A stretch of 64,000 bases of DNA from Bacteroidales bacterium (GCA_028282785.1 JANQHE010000027.1:54587-118586), one strand, 5' to 3'. Counted from the stretch's first letter, positions 53,805 to 62,882 are shown. The notes: generated from the sequence alone by a model not told the origin. Translations and numbers: made by a program.

Positions 53805-53850
53805 GTTTCCATGGATACAAATATACAACATTATTTGTATCCATGGAAAC
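53805..53850 (-). promoter_or_regulatory. Large palindromic operator and promoter of marR-ridA
   Basis: Perfect 19-bp arms (53805-53823 and 53832-53850) surround an 8-bp centre. Each arm contains the palindrome TCCATGGA. The -7 box TATATTTG (minus strand, 53818-53825) is inside the operator. A third TCCATGG overlaps the marR start codon (53774-53780). Confidence 0.75.
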
Positions 53851-53950
53851 AATTACGGAAAAAACCATATTTATTATTGTAACTCTATAAAATAATTAGT
53901 TATATATAATCAAATTCCTTTGGGAAATCAAGGTTGAAAATTACGGGGGT

Positions 53951-54073
53951 GACGGCTCGAATAAGCGTAGTGCGGGATTTCAGAGCACATCACTATCAAA
54001 CCGCTACATTGTTTATTAAATGTTACCATGCTTAAAATTAGCACTATCCGCCAAATGACTTATATTTTTTGTT
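53951..54073 (-). repeat. attC-like site 7
   Basis: It runs from GACGGCTCGAATAAGCGTAGTGCGG (core AAC changed to GAC) to GACTTATATTTTTTGTTG. It shares blocks with the sites at 39985 and 40874. Confidence 0.7.
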
Positions 54074-54707
54074 GTGTGCCGTATTTTTTTATTTCTCTTA
54101 TCAATTTCTTGGATTTAGTACTGTTTAAAATATCATTAAGAAAATCATTCACAACAATTTTGTCGATTACATCATTGTTAATTGAAAACAAAAGCTTTAG
54201 AAATGCAGATATAAGGAAATTTTGATGTTTTTCAGTATTATCATTTACTCTCAGTGAAGCAATAATCCTGAAAATAATATTTGTTGCAAGCTTAGGTTTC
54301 GCTTTAATAATTGTAGCCGAATTGCTGATACAATATTTAATCGTCGATATCTTTTCGTCAGCAAGTTGTTTGTAATAATCATCAATGATTTGCTCAAAAA
54401 GATTTTCCTTGTCCACAATTACTATGTTTGCTATCAACTCCATTCCATAATTTCTATGGTAAGAATTTTCGTAACTAAGTAAAGATGAGAAGTTATCCCA
54501 ATAATGATAAAATAGAGAAGGCTCTGTCTTTGTTACTTTATTAAGAATCAAATATGAGTGATAATAAACATTAATAGAATCGGTATTCAAAAGATGTTTA
54601 ACTAAAATGTCTCTGAAATCTTCTTGATTTATCGCTAAATTGAAATATGGAGAAATATCAGCGTTGGTCTCTGATACAATTTGCAAATATTTATTTTCAT
54701 CAGTCAT
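54060..54707 (-). CDS. Helical (HEAT-like) protein of unknown function
   Basis: The 215 residues are predicted all-alpha with repeated helix pairs, suggesting HEAT/ARM-like folding. No catalytic motif is seen. It is the only gene of the cassette 54071-54760, whose ends match 10/10. The final residues (GTQQKI) are encoded inside the attC-like core GTTGTGTGCC, so the stop lies 11 bp within the neighbouring site. Insertion of the cassette elsewhere would change the protein tail. Confidence 0.6.
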   Translation of the reverse strand: MTDENKYLQIVSETNADISPYFNLAINQEDFRDILVKHLLNTDSINVYYHSYLILNKVTKTEPSLFYHYWDNFSSLLSYENSYHRNYGMELIANIVIVDKENLFEQIIDDYYKQLADEKISTIKYCISNSATIIKAKPKLATNIIFRIIASLRVNDNTEKHQNFLISAFLKLLFSINNDVIDKIVVNDFLNDILNSTKSKKLIREIKKYGTQQKI

Positions 54708-54757
54708 ATTTGTTTAATAATATTAAAATTTAGCAGTATTGCTCTGATATGGCACAC

Positions 54758-54881
54758 AACTTTGTGTATGAATCTGTGCGGGAGTGCTGCCTTTTTTCAG
54801 TGTCCGCCGTGACGCTGAAACAAATATATTAATTATTTGTCAGACCGCCACAAACACCCGCCTTAAGTTTGTAAAAGTGTT
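54758..54881 (-). repeat. attC-like site 8
   Basis: It runs from AACTTTGTGTATGAATCTGTGCGGGAG to CACCCGCCTTAAGTTTG and core GTTAGGT (perfect GTTRRRY). The interior carries GTCCGCC and GACCGCC blocks. Confidence 0.65.
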
Positions 54882-54950
54882 AGGTTTTGTTTGAAGATTT
54901 AAGGAATAAATAATACATTCACATAATTGTTTTAGAAGAGATATATCATA

Positions 54951-55733
54951 ATGCTTGATTTTATTAAACCAACAGGAATTTTAAGTAAATACGTACAAAA
55001 CTATTTCATTGTTGAAACGAACAATCCAATGGAATTCTTACCTAAACAAAGAGTCTTTCCTTGTGGAAATGCAACAATGGTTTTTCATTATGGTTCTTCT
55101 TCAAAATTCCAAAAAAAGAATTCAAGCGAATATATTGAACCAAGTTTGGTAATATGTGGTCAACAAACCAATTTCTATGACTTATCATTATCCGGTAAGA
55201 CTGGAATGATTCTTATTGTTTTCAAACCACATGGAGTTAAGTCCTTTTTTAATTTTCCAATTACTGAATTATTAAATGAGAATATTTCACTACAAGACTT
55301 AATTAAAAGTGAAGCTATGGAATTAGAGGACAAATTACTTAACTCTGAAAACAACAAGCAAAGAATTATTCATATAGAAAACTTTTTTTTTAAAAGACTT
55401 ACTCAAAATAGCGACTTTGAAAGAATTGAACATGCTGTAAAATTTATAGAGAACTCTAATGGACAAATTAAGGCTCAAGATATTGCACAAAAAGTATGTT
55501 TGGGAATTAAACAGTTTGAAAGAAACTTCTCTAAATATGTTGGCTTAAATCCTAAAAAGTTTGCAAGTATCGTCAGGTTTCAAAAGGTATTACAAATGAA
55601 AAGAAAGTTTAAAAATGCAAGTATGTATCAATTGGCTTTTGATAATGGATATTATGACCAGTCTCATTTCAATCATGATTTCAAAAGCTTAACCGGTCTT
55701 TCGCCAAAGATTTTTTTTGATAAAATGAAATAA
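54951..55733 (+). CDS. AraC-family transcriptional regulator
   Basis: The soluble 260-residue protein has an N-terminal cupin-like/DUF6597 sensing domain (about 1-140) and a C-terminal AraC HTH (about 160-258; IKAQDIAQKVCLGIKQFERNF and LAFDNGYYDQSHFNHDFKSLTGLSP). It has no membrane helix, unlike the other two AraC proteins of the array. It is followed by the AlkD-like gene after 62 bp, in the same direction, and may activate it. This three-gene block reads against the general array direction. Confidence 0.88.
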   Translation: MLDFIKPTGILSKYVQNYFIVETNNPMEFLPKQRVFPCGNATMVFHYGSSSKFQKKNSSEYIEPSLVICGQQTNFYDLSLSGKTGMILIVFKPHGVKSFFNFPITELLNENISLQDLIKSEAMELEDKLLNSENNKQRIIHIENFFFKRLTQNSDFERIEHAVKFIENSNGQIKAQDIAQKVCLGIKQFERNFSKYVGLNPKKFASIVRFQKVLQMKRKFKNASMYQLAFDNGYYDQSHFNHDFKSLTGLSPKIFFDKMK

Positions 55734-55795
55734 AGACCATTTTTTACAACTTTTATATTTTAATGCCTATTATTTTTACAACAAAAACGGTAATT

Positions 55796-56521
55796 ATGGA
55801 TAAGTTAAAATTAAAGCACAAGGAAATAGTTGATTTCTGCCTAAATAATTCAGACGATTCGGTCATAAAAAAATATTCAAGATATTTTAAAGAGGGCTAT
55901 GATGGTTATGGTATAGATACTAAAATATTCGAATTGCAGAAAACAAAATGGTTGGATTCTTGGAAAAATGAAATGACAATTGCTGACTATTTGAATTTTG
56001 GAGATTTACTAATATCTACTGGAAAGTTTGAAGAAGCAAGTTTTGCAATTTCTTTTATTGCTTCATTTAAAGAAGAATTTACAACTGAAACATTTGATAG
56101 AATTGGAAAGTGGTTAGAAAATGGTATTAATAATTGGGCGAATACTGATGTATTATGTATGTTGGTATTATGCGAATTTGTTTTCAATGAGATTATTCAA
56201 CCTAAAGACTTTATAAGTTGGACAACTTCTGAGTCGAAATGGAAAAGAAGGGCTGTTCCTGTCACATTTGTTGAAACGATAAAAAAAGGATACAAACCTG
56301 AACCTATACTATCTGTAATTGCTAATTTAATGGAAGATAAGGAAGAAGATGTTCAAAAAGGTTTAGGTACGCTTTTACGGGAAATTTGGAAGAAACAACC
56401 TGAAACGGCAGAAACATTTCTTTTAAAATGGAAAGATAAATGCGGAAGAAAAATTATTCAATATGCTACAGAAAAAATGGATAAGGAAACTAAAGCAAAA
56501 TTCAAAAAGACAAAAAAATAA
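55796..56521 (+). CDS. DNA alkylation repair (AlkD-like) HEAT-repeat protein
   Basis: I start it at the second Met (55796, MDKLKLKHKEI); the upstream ATG at 55763 adds only 11 poorly conserved residues. The 241 residues form ALK-type HEAT repeats with the family segment SKWKRRAVPVTFVE and the C-terminal GRKIIQYATEKMDKE. AlkD-family glycosylases excise cationic alkylated bases such as N7-methylguanine. Some members are inactive DNA-binding relatives. It is between the AraC gene and the DUF3795 gene (5-bp gap). Confidence 0.82.
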   Translation: MDKLKLKHKEIVDFCLNNSDDSVIKKYSRYFKEGYDGYGIDTKIFELQKTKWLDSWKNEMTIADYLNFGDLLISTGKFEEASFAISFIASFKEEFTTETFDRIGKWLENGINNWANTDVLCMLVLCEFVFNEIIQPKDFISWTTSESKWKRRAVPVTFVETIKKGYKPEPILSVIANLMEDKEEDVQKGLGTLLREIWKKQPETAETFLLKWKDKCGRKIIQYATEKMDKETKAKFKKTKK

Positions 56522-56526
56522 AAGAG

Positions 56527-56889
56527 ATGGAGCAAATTAATACTAATCTGGTTTCGTATTGCGGATTTTACTGTGGTGCTTGTCCAACTTATATAAAAGG
56601 GAAGTGCGAAAGCTGTAAAGGAAATAGTCCAAAATGTGCTGTAGGTTACAAAGGATGCAAAGTCAGACCTTGTTGTATTGAAAAAGAAATAAGTTCTTGT
56701 GCGCATTGTAATGAATTCGATTCAGTAAAAGATTGTAATATTTATAATCCGTTCATGATAAGATTCGGTCAATTCATAACAAGAACGAATCGGAGAAAAG
56801 GAATTGAAATGATTAAGAAGAAAGGAGAAGTTGAATTTGTCAAGTTTATGACTTCTAAAAATTGGGTAACAATTAAAAATAAAGGTTAA
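56527..56889 (+). CDS. DUF3795 cysteine-rich protein
   Basis: The 120 residues carry the DUF3795 cysteine pattern (YCGFYCGACPTYIKGKCESCKGN, CAVGYKGCKVRPCCIEK, CAHCNEF) with about a dozen cysteines likely binding zinc or an iron-sulfur centre. The function is unknown. It starts 5 bp after the AlkD-like gene, and the two are almost certainly cotranscribed. Confidence 0.85.
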   Translation: MEQINTNLVSYCGFYCGACPTYIKGKCESCKGNSPKCAVGYKGCKVRPCCIEKEISSCAHCNEFDSVKDCNIYNPFMIRFGQFITRTNRRKGIEMIKKKGEVEFVKFMTSKNWVTIKNKG

Positions 56890-57172
56890 TTTGCTTTAGT
56901 AAAACACAAATGCAGCTGAAAGCCTGCCTAGCCGTCAGGCAGGTTGCAAAAAGCGGGCGGGCAAAAAATGTTTTACTATCAAACTTACAAAACCATTCAA
57001 TATAAATACCTTTCCAACTGCTAAGAATTAGAAATAAATACTATTATAGTCAGACCGTAATATATTTTACTATTTGCAAAAAACTGTCAAACTGTTAATT
57101 AAGATTTTTGATTTTAAAACACTGAAAAAATGAGTAGCAGTTTACCATTTCTGAAAAAATCGCTTTATTTGT
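56890..57172. other. Gap with a REP-like palindrome
   Basis: There is no gene. GCCTGCC...GGCAGG (about 56925-56942) forms a GC-rich palindrome akin to the one near 30745. Confidence 0.4.
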
Positions 57173-57303
57173 AACGGTCTTTGGGCATGAAGCTGTGCGG
57201 GAGTTACTTTACTACTTTATCAGTCAACCCGCCAAAAACCTTAACGAATATAATACTTAGTCAGTAAACTAACAAGAACCTGTATGCTTTATGACGCCAT
57301 TTT
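57173..57303 (-). repeat. attC-like site 9
   Basis: It runs from AACGGTCTTTGGGCATGAAG to TATGACGCCATTTT (core GTT changed to TTT). The block CCTTAACGAATATAATACTTAGTCAG is shared with the sites at 59134 and 59913. Confidence 0.7.
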
Positions 57304-58114
57304 AATGTGCGTTTTTATGCTTATAAATAAAATTAAGACCTTCTTCAATTCCACCAGTTGGAACATGTCCTTTATCTTTTAAACCTTTAATTTCCATTGT
57401 CAAATTATCCCCAAACTGTTCTTTTAATAAGTTATAATAATCAGGGAGAAAATCTAAAACCTGTTTAAAATGGTCTTTCATTCCATAATGAATATATAAA
57501 TATGTACCATTCAATGAACTTTTAGGCTTAAAATCAATTGCTTTCTTTTCCAAAAATTCAGGACAATGACCAATCATTGTACTACTTGAAATGTATCCAA
57601 AAAATGAATTTGAGTGTTCAAGCATTGCATAAACTGTAAATAAGCCTGCAGTTGAAGCTCCATATAATATATTATCTCCATTAGTTTTGAAGTTTTTATC
57701 AATATACGGTTGCAACTCTGTAACCAAAAATTGCAAAAACTTATCTGCTCCGCCTGCTTCGGGTCTTGAAACCATTTTAACAGGAATCATATCTCTATTT
57801 CGATTTTTAACAGTTTGAATTCCAACAATGATATGTTGACCAACTTCCTTATTGGTTTGAACACAATTTAAGGCTTCTCCATATAGATCTATTCTTTCAC
57901 CATCTAAAATATAAAGGACAGGATAACTTGTATTCTCGGACTTTTTATCCGGAACGTAAATAAATAGTATTCTAGTTTCATTTAAGATTTCTGAATCAAA
58001 AAGTTCTAAATTAACATGTTCAAACCTATCTGATGGCAATTTACTTTGAGAAAATAGCTTTTCATTACCAGATAATAAGAAAACTGTAATTAATAGTAAA
58101 ATTAGATTCTTCAT
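57302..58114 (-). CDS. Secreted esterase-D-like alpha/beta hydrolase
   Basis: The 270 residues have a signal peptide (about 1-23, ending LFSQ). The esterase-D/Fes fold follows, with the nucleophile motif YGASTAGLF, a strand-rich N-terminal part containing YPVLYILDGER, and the C-terminal catalytic histidine in GHVPTGG. Relatives cleave enterobactin esters, acyl groups or S-formylglutathione; the substrate here is not inferable. Its stop codon lies at the decayed attC core. It is the only gene in the cassette 57301-58154. Confidence 0.82.
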   Translation of the reverse strand: MKNLILLLITVFLLSGNEKLFSQSKLPSDRFEHVNLELFDSEILNETRILFIYVPDKKSENTSYPVLYILDGERIDLYGEALNCVQTNKEVGQHIIVGIQTVKNRNRDMIPVKMVSRPEAGGADKFLQFLVTELQPYIDKNFKTNGDNILYGASTAGLFTVYAMLEHSNSFFGYISSSTMIGHCPEFLEKKAIDFKPKSSLNGTYLYIHYGMKDHFKQVLDFLPDYYNLLKEQFGDNLTMEIKGLKDKGHVPTGGIEEGLNFIYKHKNAH

Positions 58115-58151
58115 GTTTATAAATTTTAAAAGTGATGCAATAATGCACAGT

Positions 58152-58282
58152 AAAGATCCTTGTTTACCCTATCGTTTGGGAGTCACATCAATTTTGCTAT
58201 CAGATCGTTTTTAATCAAACTCGAAGATACCAAAACTTTGTCAAACCGCAAAGTACGTCCAAATGTAGGGTGAAACAATGTT
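58152..58282 (-). repeat. attC-like site 10
   Basis: It runs from AAAGATCCTTGTTTACCC (core AAC decayed to AAA) to GGGTGAAACAATGTTACC. Left GTTTACCCTAT mirrors right GTAGGGTGAAAC. GCACAGTAAA pairs 9/10 with the cassette start TTTAATGTGC. Confidence 0.55.
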
Positions 58283-58297
58283 ACCTGTTGTGCCTAT

Positions 58298-59110
58298 TTA
58301 CTGTAGCCAATCAGAACGCCATTGTGAAAAATCTATTTCCTTATCAATATTATACGAAGAAGTTAATGTATTTACCATATCAATTATCATTTGCTTTAAA
58401 TCTTCCATAACATGCCCACCAGTCATTGTAGAAACAATTGTCCCGCCAGTCCCAGCTCCATCAGGCTCTAATGCTAATCTATACCATTCGAATTTAGATG
58501 ATATAATCTCATTAAAATATTCATTAGGTAACTGATTTCCAAAGTGTCCTTTAGGATAAAAAGACGATAATTCAATTAAAACTTCTTCATAAAAATCAAT
58601 CATATCATAGCTACCACCATTCACCTTTACTGTTATCCCTGTATCCCACTTTTCTTGAGCTACAACTAATTGTTTTTGATGAATTGTCAAAATATTTCGA
58701 ATATAATCTTTGAGCAAATCTGGGTCATCATTAGTTTTATAAGCTACAATATTATCAACCAATTTGTCAGTAGCAATTATTGTCTTTGTAGAACCAGTTA
58801 CTGTCTCAATAGAAGCTATTTCATCAGCTTTTTTTTTCCTTTTCTTTACTCGCTCAATCCATTCCTTTCGATATTTGATAATCTGATTAGCGTTAAGTTT
58901 TCTCCCAAATCCGCCATTAATCATTGTTTCATTATGACATTCCAAACATAATACAGCTAAATTATCTATGGAGTTATTTGAAGGATTCTCGTCAATATGG
59001 TGTATCTGAACAGCTTTTCCCCTTGTAGAACAAATACAACATGTCCTATCTGAAAGAAATAATATTTCAGCTGCAATATCATCTGGTATTTCTACTCTTT
59101 TTTTTGGCAT
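58298..59110 (-). CDS. HNH endonuclease domain protein
   Basis: The 270 residues have an N-terminal HNH domain (about 20-65; CCICSTRGKAVQIHHIDENP, NSIDNLAVLCLECHNE) with the two zinc CxxC pairs and the catalytic HH. The C-terminal 190 residues are helical and unassigned. It could be a restriction or anti-phage nuclease, but there is no methyltransferase in its cassette (58280-59136). The stop is 15 bp from the left core. Confidence 0.8.
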   Translation of the reverse strand: MPKKRVEIPDDIAAEILFLSDRTCCICSTRGKAVQIHHIDENPSNNSIDNLAVLCLECHNETMINGGFGRKLNANQIIKYRKEWIERVKKRKKKADEIASIETVTGSTKTIIATDKLVDNIVAYKTNDDPDLLKDYIRNILTIHQKQLVVAQEKWDTGITVKVNGGSYDMIDFYEEVLIELSSFYPKGHFGNQLPNEYFNEIISSKFEWYRLALEPDGAGTGGTIVSTMTGGHVMEDLKQMIIDMVNTLTSSYNIDKEIDFSQWRSDWLQ

Positions 59111-59133
59111 TTTCGTTTCTTGGCATTACTTAT

Positions 59134-59262
59134 AACGATTTTTGGGTATGAAGCTGTGTGGGAACTATTCTCTCACTTTGTCAGTCAAACCGTAAAACCT
59201 TAACGAATATAATACTTAGTCAGGATACAACCAAACACCCGCATGCTTTATGACCCAATGTT
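59134..59262 (-). repeat. attC-like site 11
   Basis: It runs from AACGATTTTTGGGTATGAAG to TATGACCCAATGTTATAA. It shares CCTTAACGAATATAATACTTAGTCAG with its neighbours. Confidence 0.72.
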
Positions 59263-59277
59263 ATAAATTGTAGGCTT

Positions 59278-59886
59278 TTATTTACTTGTCAAATTATTCA
59301 ATGTAATTTCAAAGTAATAGGCAAAACTATCTGTCGTATCAATTACTCCACTTTTATATCCCTTAAAATAAATTCTATCCTTATTAGGTAGATATAAAAC
59401 TTTTTTTGGAATAAAGTCATTACTATAAGGTTCAATAGAAAAAAATAAAGTATCATTTTTGATTTGATATCCTCCAGTTTTGCTTTCTTGATAAAAAAAC
59501 ATGCCAGTTGATGTCATTTCAAATGAATTATTTTCTCTAAGTATTAAATCAATTCGACTTAAGTCATCAATCAATTCAGCTTTTAAAACTATTTCAGATT
59601 TAAATAACTCAGAATTTATCATGATAGACATACCTGTCAGTAAAATTACCAGTCCATGAGTTATTAGTTCTGCTTTAGATTTAACAAAACCTTTTCGTAT
59701 CCAATTGCTGATTGAAATAATCAAGGTGATGACAAACCCCGAATTAAGAGGAAGTAAAATTCACCGAAAGACAATTATAAAAACCCACAAACTGGGAAAG
59801 TATTCAGTCATAGTCCATAAAAGAATACTTAGAGAAAATAAAATTGAAAATAGCAAAAAGAAGGTTTTTTTCTTTGAAAGTATCAT
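59278..59886 (-). pseudogene. Cassette membrane-protein gene with an in-frame TGA
   Basis: One frame runs from ATG 59886 (MILSKKKTFFLLFSILFS) to the stop at 59278, interrupted only by TGA at 59761-59763 (codon 42). Downstream of it the longest frame begins with TTG at 59724. The full product would be about 200 residues with three hydrophobic segments and a beta-rich C-terminal half. A nonsense mutation is the simplest reading. The family is unknown. Confidence 0.6.
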
Positions 59887-59912
59887 ATTGTGTTTTTAAA
59901 AGCGCTATTATT

Positions 59913-60043
59913 AACGGTCCTGGCGTATGAATGCGTAGGGGAGTTACTTTCCTACCTTGTCAGTCAGCCCGCCAAAAACCTTAACGAATATAATATTTAG
60001 TCAGCATACAACCAAACGCCAGCATGCTTTATGACGCCATGTT
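59913..60043 (-). repeat. attC-like site 12
   Basis: It runs from AACGGTCCTGGCGTATGAATG to TATGACGCCATGTTAGCGG. It shares CGCCAAAAACCTTAACGAATATAAT with the site at 57173. Confidence 0.72.
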
Positions 60044-60114
60044 AGCGGTTGAATTATACAAAAAAGCTCATTCAAATGATGAACGAGCAATTAAAAATAT
60101 GCACTATTTTTTTA

Positions 60115-60552
60115 CTATTTTTTAGCTGGTAACCAAAGAGGACCGACAAAAGATAATAAAACTAGTATGTTCCATAATGCATTAGAAGCATGTCCACCTG
60201 CTATCGATCCTAAACTGTCAAGTACGAACCATGAGCACAAGCCTATCAAGACGGCTCTTCTTACCATTTCAGGTGCTTTGTCATAAACCAAAGAAGATAG
60301 AGACCAAATAGTTGCTCCGTATCCTAATAGGAAACCGCCAAGCAGAGCGGAAAGGAATCTAGAAGTAGAATCATTGAGAGTTTCTTGACCGTCTAATGGC
60401 CAACTAAGAATATCTAAAGTCCAGCGTCCTGGTTCAGCGAATTCAGGCATTGTGGCTAAAAAGCAAATAGGACCAAAACAGGCAACTAAGAATCCTGTTA
60501 CTTTTAGGTATTTTTTGTGAAATTTTTGTGTTCTATAAAAAGGTATTTGCAT
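60115..60552 (-). CDS. Small membrane protein, unknown family
   Basis: The 145 residues have four hydrophobic segments (about 18-36, 65-85, 100-118 and 123-141). No family is recognised beyond a general resemblance to small DUF4267/DUF4345-type membrane proteins. It is the last of three genes in the cassette 60041-61580, 13 bp after the next membrane-protein gene, so it probably belongs to the TetR operon. Confidence 0.6.
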   Translation of the reverse strand: MQIPFYRTQKFHKKYLKVTGFLVACFGPICFLATMPEFAEPGRWTLDILSWPLDGQETLNDSTSRFLSALLGGFLLGYGATIWSLSSLVYDKAPEMVRRAVLIGLCSWFVLDSLGSIAGGHASNALWNILVLLSFVGPLWLPAKK

Positions 60553-60565
60553 AGTTATTGTAAAA

Positions 60566-60925
60566 TTAATGGTTTACTCTATCCCCAAGTAAAATTGCTT
60601 TCCAGTCTTCCTTTTCTTTATAACTCAATATCAACAAGTATGGAGCAAAAAACAAGATTCCAAAAATTAAAGCAATTACACCTAAAAGCATCCCTTGCAA
60701 TGAGAAATTCTTTCTCCATGCTACCCAAAGTCCCGAAAGGATCAAGTATGTTTGGAAGTCAAAAATAAACTGTCCGCTCCAAGTGAAACTAAGCATTCCA
60801 CCAAAAAAAGGAGTGACTAAATCATAACCGTAGTTAGCAATGGTTGATACTGTATATGCACATATTCCAATAAAAAATAAAACCAAAAGAGTTCTAAATG
60901 CATTCATTCTTTCTAATATTTTCAT
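60566..60925 (-). CDS. Small membrane protein, unknown family
   Basis: The 119 residues have four hydrophobic segments with SYKEKEDWKAILLGDRVNH at the end. It lies 76 bp downstream of the TetR-type gene and 13 bp upstream of another small membrane-protein gene. The pair may form one membrane unit repressed by the TetR protein (inference). Confidence 0.6.
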   Translation of the reverse strand: MKILERMNAFRTLLVLFFIGICAYTVSTIANYGYDLVTPFFGGMLSFTWSGQFIFDFQTYLILSGLWVAWRKNFSLQGMLLGVIALIFGILFFAPYLLILSYKEKEDWKAILLGDRVNH

Positions 60926-61001
60926 TTTATGGCAAAATTACCATTACAAACATCTTGAAAAAATGAGATAGATTTTAGACGGTTCCGTACAATGTAGAAC
61001 T

Positions 61002-61547
61002 TTAATCGGTTTTCTTAATACCTGAAACCATTAACTGAATTTCTTTGAAGTAATTTAAAAGCCAATCAAAAGTCAACGTTTTTTTGGTTATTTGAAGATA
61101 AAAATTTTCCAAAACCAGTCCTAAAACAACTTGAGCGATACTTAAATTATCAGAAAGTCCTATTTCCTTTGCCCAAAGCATTAAAATTGCTTCTCCAACT
61201 AGTTTATTGGACTTTTCAAAACAATTATTAAATGACTCTACTGATCTATTTATTCTTAGTTGCCTGTTGAAAAGCAAATCTTGCTTAACATCAATAAGAA
61301 CATTGATTAACTCTGGATTAATATTTTTGCAGGAACCTTCACGCTGAGCTATAATTTTTGCTCTTTCCAGATGATAGTCAAGTAAATGTCCTGTAAAAAC
61401 TTCCAAATCAGCAAAGTGATGATAAAATGACGATTTGCTTTTCTTTACTTTTCTGGAAATAACTTCAACTTTTAATCCTTGTGGTCCGTCATCGGCAAAT
61501 AATTCATATCCAGCTAAAATCCATGGTTGCATATTTTCGTTTTTCAT
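61002..61547 (-). CDS. TetR-family transcriptional regulator
   Basis: The 181 residues begin with the TetR HTH (PWILAGYELFADDGPQGLKVEVISRKVKKSKSSFYHHFADLE). The ligand-binding helical core that follows is poorly conserved. The start is 31 bp from the right cassette core (61578-61580). It heads the operon with the two membrane-protein genes. Confidence 0.88.
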   Translation of the reverse strand: MKNENMQPWILAGYELFADDGPQGLKVEVISRKVKKSKSSFYHHFADLEVFTGHLLDYHLERAKIIAQREGSCKNINPELINVLIDVKQDLLFNRQLRINRSVESFNNCFEKSNKLVGEAILMLWAKEIGLSDNLSIAQVVLGLVLENFYLQITKKTLTFDWLLNYFKEIQLMVSGIKKTD

Positions 61548-61618
61548 AATCTTTCAGATTTGGATAATATTACCGCTAACCTTTAGATTAGCTATCTAAA
61601 GATTTTGTTATTAAACTT

Positions 61619-61691
61619 AAAGATCTCTGGGGTGCACTATGCGTTAACAAAGCTATTGGCTTAAGGAGCGATTAAGACCCCAGAAATCTTT
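61619..61691 (+). ncRNA. Candidate bridge-RNA hairpin of the IS110 element
   Basis: Fifteen-nt arms (61619-61633, 61677-61691; 14 of 15 pair) enclose a 43-nt loop that contains GCGTTAAC, resembling the GTT/AAC attC core. IS110 elements encode a structured guide RNA in this upstream position. Assignment is by position and structure only. Confidence 0.4.
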
Positions 61692-61785
61692 ATACCCAGC
61701 GAATCAGTTCAAATAGATATTAAAGCATAAGGCTTATTATTAAGGTTTTGAAAAGTTCGCTCATTATTAACTTACAAGTAAAATT

Positions 61786-62806
61786 ATGAAAAAAACTCCA
61801 CAATCCGCTTCCCTGTTTATAGGAATTGATTTTTCCAAGCTAACTCTTGATATCACATGGATTAATTCTCAATCAAACTCAAAGAAGTATCTGCAAGTAG
61901 CAAATAATAGTAGTGGCTTGGAACAAATGAATAATTGGTTAATAAAATCTAAAGATTTTCAATATGCCAGAACAATTTTCTGTTTTGAACATACTGGCAT
62001 GTATACAAGAATTTTATTAGATTATTTACTGACAAAATCTGCTCATATTTGGATGGAATCTTCCTTGCATATAAAAAATAGTCTCGGCTTAAATCGAGGT
62101 AAAAATGATAAAATAGATTCATATCGAATTGCAGAATATGCTTATAGATTCTCAGATAAAGCATCTTTTGTTGAAAACAATTCTTCAGAAATAATTTTAT
62201 TAAAAGATTTGCTAAGCGCCAGAAACAGACTTAAGAAGTCCTTGCAACAGATTCACGTAACCATCAAAGAACTGACAAAGATTGATCAGCAACAAGGTAA
62301 ACACTTAGAACTACTCAATCTTCAAGCTATAAGAGGACTAAAAGCTAGCATCCAACAAATAGAAGAAAAAATTCATCAGGTTATAGAGGCAAGTGCACAG
62401 CTCAAGGAGGTATATAACTTGATGATTAGTATTCCTGGTTCCTGGTGTGGGATTTATTCTAGCTACTAAATTATTAGTCTATACGAAAGTTTTTACTTGT
62501 TTTGGTAATGTTCGTCAATTAGCCTGTTACTGTGGAGTAGCACCATTTGAATATCGATCAGGAACCTCGATTAAAGGTAAAACCGGGGTCTCAAAATTTG
62601 CCAACATGGACTTGAAAGCCACACTACATCTGGCTGCAATATCAGCTATTCAACACAATGTTGAATTAAAGAAATACTATCAACGCAAAGTTGAAGAAGG
62701 TAAAAGCAAAATGTCAGTAATTAATGCTGTCAGGAACAAATTATTAGCAAGAATAGTAGCTGTTGTAAACAGGAATACTCCATATGTACAATTGGCAAAT
62801 GCTTAA
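61786..62806 (+). pseudogene. IS110-family DEDD transposase split by a 7-bp duplication
   Basis: The N-terminal part (to 62469) has the RuvC-like DEDD residues (GIDFSKLTLDI, FEHTG, KNDKIDSYRIAEYA). The C-terminal part (frame from 62447) has the Tnp_20 serine region (GVAPFEYRSGTSIKGK). They are in different frames because TTCCTGG is present twice in tandem (62432-62438, 62439-62445). Removing one copy joins SIPG to VGFILATKL and gives about 337 residues. Confidence 0.85.
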
Positions 62807-62882
62807 AAAAATATAGAAATTATATAATTCCCTAATTAATTATATAATTTCTAATAAATAAATTTGGATTTATCATAGATAT

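Noticed and set aside
48758..59763. Selenocysteine or TGA recoding at the two in-frame TGA codons
   Set aside because: TGA serves as a normal stop in intact genes here, no SECIS-like hairpin was seen, and the products are not selenoprotein families.
59705..59899. A 64-codon plus-strand frame
   Set aside because: It is antisense to the 5' part of the broken membrane-protein gene, whose frame is more convincing.
62432..62469. Programmed frameshift in the IS110 transposase
   Set aside because: The tandem TTCCTGG copies explain the frame change and no slippery heptamer is present.
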